Shown: positions 58,304 to 64,000 of the stretch, piece by piece
How the letters are laid out: each line of letters opens with the position of its first letter
Position numbering within the stretch: the first letter of the stretch is position 1
Source: Polytrichum commune
Lineage: Eukaryota; Streptophyta; Polytrichopsida; Polytrichales; Polytrichaceae
Length of the DNA stretch: 64,000 nt
Assembly: GCA_950295325.1 (NCBI GenBank)
Contig: OX485804.1
Span: forward strand, 49,774,429 to 49,838,428
Direction of reading: 5' to 3'
Translations under genes and position numbers: made by a program
Notes under the pieces: generated by a model
Database searches by the model: none
The model's input: the letters and a program-made list of their open reading frames with translations, nothing else
What the model was told of the DNA's origin: nothing

Positions 58304-61300
58304 TCAGTATATCTTTGCCTCAAATTTTATCCAAGCCCATGAACCATCATTCCTCTCTGAATGTCCAGTTGGAGGTGGTATGACAAAACCAAACACTTTT
58401 ATCCCCTCCTGGTCACATCCACCATTTGGACAGAAAAGAGGGATCCAGATTAGTGTTGTTAACACTTGAGGGCATTACACATTAGCAACACCCACAAGCA
58501 TGGTGACAAGAACAATAAAAACTTTTGCCACAAACAATTAAGTGCTACACAAGGCTACTTGTTCAACATGCTGACATACATTAACCTTCAGGTGGGCTCA
58601 TGGCATTGACACTCAAGTCACTAGAATTGACTTCAATTGTAGTTGCCGGAGACCAGAGTCCCACAAATCAATCTAGGAAGGCAGTTACAATGTCCGATGA
58701 TAGATCATGATTATTCTTGAAACTTCTCGGTGAAGTTAAGCACTACGTGTATTCAATGTGCTTCTCAGGCAGGGTTGGTATTAGGGTGCTTTTGTTTTTG
58801 GTGTTCGTTTGTGTATCTGTATTTGCCTTTGTCACTTTAAGACTCTCATTGAGACTGCATATGCATCCAGTATTGACCGACATATTCACTAATCTGAGCA
58901 CATCTCTAAGTGGTAGTCAACCAAAATTATATCAGAGACATTTAGAAGGGAGCAATGAACTTACATTCAGCGAAACATTGTAAAGAGCAAGCATCAGTGG
59001 CCTTTGTACTGTCTGAGGGGTCCAGAATGTAGCCTGTCTCCTCCTTCACTTCAGCTGCGTGGCGGCTGATAGCAGTTTGACAAGCCTTTCTGCAAGGGGA
59101 AGTACATGACTCATCCCTTGTTTGGCCTTCTCCTTTTGAACACGATGGCTTCCCAATCATCGTTAACTGTCCCAGGTAAAAACGTCATGCAAGAAAAAGA
59201 AAAATGAGACATCATCTTTTGGGTTGTTTCATTAACTTACCTTCACAGTTTTAGCTCATGAATGTATCCCCATTGGTTGCAGGCAATTTGTGGCCTACAC
59301 TTATATTCACTACAACCCTCACAAGTTTGTGAAATAGAAAAGATGATCACAGACATATGGAAATCAATCTGCATACTAATACCCTAAACCCTGCAGGATA
59401 AATCTGAACTTGGATAACCAATCATGTTAGCCACTGGGTATTGTACTTCCCATCAATATACAGTCTCTAGTGAGACAAGATTTTCAAAGGCAATGACAGC
59501 TGTCATGATCCATTCACTGTCAAGATTGACTACAACATTTCCTACTCAAATTTCAGTGGTCTAATACTCTGGAGATCCAAATAACTAGAATGTGAATAAA
59601 CATGAGTGGATAGTATTACTTTAAGACCTGGAGGTACGCCCTGCAGTTGAGGAGTTTCCTTGCTTTCATCCAAAGCATTTACGCTGCAAGGTTGCCATAT
59701 CCCAAGATCAATTCCACAAATGCAAGCCATAATGTTGACTTAAGACTCCTCCAAATCTTTGTGGATGACATTGACAACAAAGACAAGGTCTGGAACAGTA
59801 CGCACATTGACCAGACATTCATACAGATCTTATCCTTTATGATACATTTGGGCACAAAGCAGATCCAAAGGAGATGGGGAACTGAAATGTATGTTACCAG
59901 GCAGATGCAGTAAACCCCTTTTTGCGACCAACAACTTTGCCTTCAACTATGTTTTCAATAAGATACTTCTTCCTGTTGCCATGATTTCATCACACAAACC
60001 CACCCAGTCCTGTCAGCACTGAAAAAAAATGGCACAATAATAGAGACTTTTAAAATAAATAAAAACCCTTTTCATTGAAAAGAAATACCTAGGTGTCTGG
60101 ATGGTGACCCTTGCTTCAGAAAAAAATGCTTTTAAGTAATTCTGAAAATGACATCTGAAAGTGTGAATCTTTTCTAACTCAGACACACATGGTATCAATG
60201 GATTCTTCTCAATGCCCTCTTTCCAAACATTTTCTGCTCATTGTGTTGCAACAAATCATCGATCTATTAATAATATTCAAAGTGAATCATAAAGAGTTAG
60301 GAGAGTGGCCACCCGAGCATGTAACCCAACCTCCTACCAGGGAATCAAAACCCCAATGGCTATCTCCTTAAGGTTGAGAATGAGGTGAGGGTGGTGAATT
60401 GAATCCTCCTCAAGGTTTAAAAGTGGGACAAAAATCTTTTACAAAAATGCCACATGCATTAGCAAAGCCTCCTAAGGTCCAAGTTAGGGGAAGAAGGTCC
60501 AGATTCTGGCCAGGAATTAAGGATTGTGATTGCACCAATCACTTCTAAGTCCTCAAATCCACCAAGATTTTTCCGGTTCTTCGATGCGACTATGTGCACT
60601 GATAACACAACAACTCCCTTTCAAAAGAAGAGATGACTCCAATGTTGCCACCGGTGTGAATGAGTGACTGTTTTGTTGAATCTTCCAGTTGGTCTACGGC
60701 TATAAGTAAACCCAAGACGGGCATCACGAGAATTAGAGGGTCCCCAAAGACAATTGCCTCCGTTGAAAGGCGCGCCTTAAATGAACATGGACAATTCGGC
60801 ATGAACCTATCTCCTGCAGGGGTCAACCCCTAGGTTCCGACACGGTTGGTTACATATATCCAATTCACCCGGATCCAACCACCATAATTGGGTGCGCTGG
60901 GAATCAAGTGCCACGAAGATCACCCATCCAGGCACTATTTCAACCTAAAGGCGACTTAATGTGGAAGTTCCCATGGGCTTCAGGTTTAGGCCTTGGGTTT
61001 AAGCCACCCTCATTTCCTCTTCAAGTACTAAAACAGTCAATGCAGGAATTATGTAAGAGGTGAGAAGGAGGTGAGGGTGAAGAGTCGAATCCCTGGCAAG
61101 GGTGGAAAGGGGGGCACCTAAACCACGCTGCCATAGAGAGTGAAGAGCTCCACGAGATACTTCTCCATCAGAGGCCCTCCCAATTGTGACCCGAGAAAGG
61201 TTGATGTAATTTGAGCACATCGTTCAATGTCATCGTAACACATGCCTTTCTGGTGTCCATTCTTAACTACACGCCATTGCCATACACCACTCCCATGTAC

Positions 61301-62145
61301 GTGTCCAAATTCGAAGCGTAAGCACATAAGTTCCACATATCATAATCCCAAGCGTTAGGTTGATAGGGTGAGAATGAGGTGAGGGTGGTGAATTGATGAA
61401 AGAAGGGCACCTACACAATGCTGCCATACAGAGTGGAAGGGGTCCAGGGGTCCTTCTCATTAAATGATCACACACAGGGCTCCCAATTGCATTCAGAATA
61501 ATGAACCTAGAATGGGTACCTACAAATTGAGCACATATTGCAATCTCGTCATACCTCATGCCTTTCTGGTGTCCATTCTTAGCTCCAAGCATTGCGATGC
61601 ATACCACTCACATTTACATGTCCAATTCAGAAGAGTGACCACACAATTCCCACATACCGTAATCCCAAGGGCGGCTAGGTTATGAGAGTAAGAATGAGGT
61701 GAGGAAAGGGGGGCACCTACACAATGCTGCCATACAGAGTGAAGGGCTCCACAGGGTCCTTCTCCATCGCAGGCTCCTGCTGTTGCCCAAACCAACCGAA
61801 CGCCATGGCAGCTTCCCCCCCTCCTCCTCCTGCTCCCACTGCCATTACCACCACAATTGCCAAAGCTGCGGCAACCCTCCTCTTCATGCATTGCCCAAGA
61901 TCCGAATTCCGCCCCACCTCCCTCGTCCTCTTGGCTACCCCACTGCTCGCCTGCTGCTGCTGCTGGGGGGCAGGAGGCGGCCTGGGAGTCGAGCTGGTGC
62001 ATGAGCAATGCAAAGCATAATTCCCCAGTGGTCTTCGTGAGAGGGTGGTGAGGGTGAATCCCTGCTGCTGCTGTATGCGGTGAGGCAAAGTGGAGAGGAG
62101 GCCATGGACAGCGCCCACATTGGCATGGAGGAGGAATTGAGTCAT
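58304..62145 (-). CDS. Probable thylakoid-lumen Cys-rich protein, function unknown
   Basis: Five exons proposed: 62145-61721, 59972-59898, 59683-59620, 59166-58965, 58464-58304; 927 nt, about 308 residues. The first four are firm: GT/AG, phase-consistent, and the reading runs EPFTLYGSIV-KKYLIENIVEGK without a break. Residues 1 to about 85 look like a transit peptide. Twin Arg at 89-90 (MKRRVAAALAIVVVMAV) and EAAMA-FG near 111-117 are the marks of a Tat lumen-targeting signal. The mature part has a basic block, VNALDESKETPQLQG, and a region with about ten Cys in CSKGEGQ, CTSPCRKAC and CSLQCFAEC. I recall similar plant plastid proteins but cannot name the family. The last exon (ending KVFGFVIPPP then a tail to TGA at 58304) was chosen by phase with a weak acceptor at 58465 and is the least sure part. 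Confidence 0.65.
61057..61790. repeat. Tandem copies (about 300 bp) of the exon-1 end of the lumen-protein gene
   Basis: The real exon end lies in the unit at 61684-61790. Two diverged copies lie inside intron 1 at about 61368-61683 and 61057-61367. Each has the CTGCCATA(C/G)AGAGTG block that encodes the LYGS segment on the minus strand. The middle copy keeps the donor sequence; the far copy has changed it. Confidence 0.8.
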
Positions 62146-62209
62146 GATGGTGTGTTCACGGCATCAGGCATCTCGCATTGCAGCTCAGGAATGTAATTAC
62201 TCAAGTTCA

Positions 62210-62260
62210 CTTCTCAGGCTCTCCCCAAAGAGAGAGAGAGACAGAGAGAGAGGATGCAAT
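62210..62260. repeat. GA-rich microsatellite upstream of the lumen-protein gene
   Basis: A short GA-rich run (about 62229-62251) in the presumed promoter or leader of the minus-strand gene that starts at 62145. No TATA box is clear. Confidence 0.6.
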
Positions 62261-62473
62261 GATGTAATGATTTTTATTCCTCGGATGTGAATCTGCCGAG
62301 GAAGCTGAGGACCTTGATGCAACAGTATCTACACAACGAGTTCGCAACTTCGCAGCCACTCGTTCTACGGGCTCCGACTCCCCACTTTCACTGAGGGCCG
62401 GTTCACATGGACTCCCAAGTCCCCAACATGGAGGCAAAGTCCCAACTTTTGAGCCTCAAGAAACCATTGAAAT

Positions 62474-62977
62474 ATGGTTAATTATCTTGAAGTCGGATCT
62501 CGATTCTTTTATGCAAACACATTTGCAGGACTTGTGTTGAGAGTTGGGTCTAGCTTTATGGTTAATTATCTTGAAGTCCGATCTCGATTCTTTTATGCAA
62601 ACACATTTGCAGGACTTGTGTTGAGAGTTGGGTCTAGCTTTATGGTTAATTATCTTGAAGTCGGATCTCGATTCTTTTATGCAAACACATTTGCAGGACT
62701 TGTGTTGAGAGTTGGGTCTAGCTTTATGGTTAATTATCTTGAAGTCGGATCTCGATTCTTTTATGCAAACACATTTGCAGGACTTGTGTTGAGAGTTGGG
62801 TCTAGCTTTATGGTTAATTATCTTGAAGTCGGATCTCGATTCTTTTATGCAAACACATTTGCAGGACTTGTGTTGAGAGTTGGGTCTAGCTTTATGGTTA
62901 ATTATCTTGAAGTCGGATCTCGATTCTTTTATACAAACACATTTGCAGGACTTGTGTTGAGAGTTGGGTCTAGCTTT
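62474..62977. repeat. 84-bp minisatellite, six copies
   Basis: Six head-to-tail 84-bp units fill 62474-62977 exactly. Unit 2 has one change and unit 6 one change; the others look identical. The period is 28 codons, so a plus-strand frame (from ATG at 62474, repeating MVNYLEVGSRFF...) stays open through all units and on to 63067. The frame has no other coding evidence. Confidence 0.95.
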
Positions 62978-63008
62978 TTGCTCGACCCAACTCTCTCATT
63001 ACAAGTCC
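62948..63008. repeat. Hairpin at the end of the 84-bp array
   Basis: GGACTTGT and GAGAGTTGGGTC in the last unit pair with CGACCCAACTCTC and ACAAGTCC just beyond the array, leaving a short T-rich loop and small bulges. The right arm lies outside the repeat. Confidence 0.8.
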
Positions 63009-63009
63009 C

Positions 63010-64000
63010 AAGCCTCACCTCGAACAAGCGGTGCCATGTAGGTATCCATGCCATACTTGGGACTTAGGATTGGGGACTTCTTATGAAGTGGTAAGTTAAG
63101 TCCCAACTTCCATGCTCTCCACGGCTGAGATCGCACGGATTAACCACAAGTGACATGGGACTTAGGACTTGGTACCCCATGTGACCCAGTCCTTAACCCC
63201 TAACTTCCCAAGCCTATGAGAAGGTTTTCTTGAGTGCATTTCACTCATAAACAAGTTTTGAGATTTCTCCGTGGGATCTTGAAACATGGGAGATTAGCTA
63301 TTTCGAGGGGGAAAATGGGCATGAATAATCCCTTGGGATTTTAGATTATAAGAATTGAAGGAAAGGGATGCACAAGAGACACGTCATATTTTATCCCCCA
63401 ACAAAGACCTTTGACCAATCAAAATCATATTGAAAATGAGCAAAATGCTTGCGTGATCCACTAGATATGAAGAACTCATTAAAGGAGCACCTCCACAAAT
63501 ACTCATGCCAGAATGTGCAAACTACAATTGGCTAGCCACCTTCCATTTGGAGTGTGGAAACTATCCCATGTTTCTAATTACATATATACAAAAAAAATCC
63601 TTAAAAATGAGAGTGTCCAAATGTTAAATTGAATGGTCGATGTGAGCACAAAGGCCATTTTTTTTATTTAACATGAATGTCAACAAATATTTCACTTTTT
63701 ACCAAAATGACATTCATTGATGTTCAAGAAAAAATTTACATTGGTGTGCCACCCATTGACTGAAGTCAACACCCTCGCATGAGCTCCCAACAAAACAAAA
63801 ACCATGACCACTTCCCACTTTGACATTGTCTTACATATTCTAATCATCTCCAAATTGCAAGGGGCATGTGTCTATGGGTAGACATGCTTGTCGGCTTGAT
63901 ATTGATAATATTCTGATTGTGGATGAATGAGTCAGGTGGGGTTAATCTAGGGAAAGAAATTGTTCATCAACTCAAAAATAGTTGCTTAGGAAGGTAGGGG
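63010..64000. other. Non-coding end of the window
   Basis: The first part repeats words such as GGGACTTAGGA and AAGTCCCAA (63055-63200), also seen in both orientations near 62405-62450. The rest is AT-rich with no exon. Confidence 0.4.

Noticed and set aside
61699..62051. Plus-strand open frames opposite the lumen-protein exon 1
   Set aside because: They mirror the GC-rich signal region; the minus strand carries the splice-consistent gene.
62474..63067. 197-codon ORF over the minisatellite as a real protein gene
   Set aside because: Open only because the 84-bp period is a multiple of three; no splice, promoter or domain evidence, so kept as a repeat.

Overview
This is nuclear DNA from a land plant. 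It holds spliced genes with canonical GT/AG introns, nucleus-encoded plastid proteins (TIC110, and a probable thylakoid-lumen protein with a twin-arginine signal), plant-type LINEs, SINE-like repeats and a PIF/Harbinger transposon. I cannot name the species. The repeat families and the moderately long, AT-rich introns suggest a non-flowering plant (bryophyte, lycophyte, fern or similar), but that is inference only. All gene models were built by hand from splice sites and reading-frame phase.

Layout. 0-8.3 kb is repeat-rich and gene-poor, with a decayed LINE endonuclease fragment (minus) and remnants of a coiled-coil frame. 8.3-17.4 kb is a complete 15-exon TIC110 gene (minus, 1012 codons) with a TATA box near 17.7 kb. 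17.8-20.2 kb is non-coding and carries a near-perfect hairpin. 20.2-21.8 kb is a 4-exon PPPDE/DeSI-type thiol peptidase (minus, 302 aa). A doubtful plus-strand gene start lies at 22.6 kb. 22.9-30.3 kb is intergenic, with a SINE-like copy at 28.6 kb. 30.3-34.2 kb is a 9-exon ankyrin plus coiled-coil gene (minus, 274 aa) with a second SINE-like copy in its last intron.

34.3-39.1 kb is a graveyard of LINE 3' ends from two lineages, one of them present as two inverted fragments. 39.17-42.60 kb is a 3429-bp PIF/Harbinger element with TTA target duplications, long terminal inverted repeats, an intact spliced Myb/trihelix-like ORF and a convergent transposase broken by one in-frame stop. 43.56-43.99 kb is an array of about 12 short palindromes. 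44.86-45.25 kb is a third SINE-like copy interrupted by a fold-back.

46.48-56.59 kb is a 14-exon gene (plus, 575 aa) joining an N-terminal zinc-finger-like module to an NADP-type glutamate dehydrogenase. 58.3-62.15 kb is a 5-exon plastid/thylakoid Cys-rich protein gene (minus, about 308 aa; last exon uncertain). 62.47-62.98 kb is a six-copy 84-bp minisatellite whose period keeps an open frame, ending in a hairpin. The rest to 64 kb is non-coding.

The genes do not form an operon or pathway. Three (TIC110, the lumen protein, possibly the dehydrogenase) relate to plastid or nitrogen metabolism, but neighbourhood is no evidence of linkage in a plant genome. A recurrent theme is local duplication of exon-intron boundaries: both the dehydrogenase and the lumen-protein gene have their first coding exon's splice donor copied into the adjoining intron.
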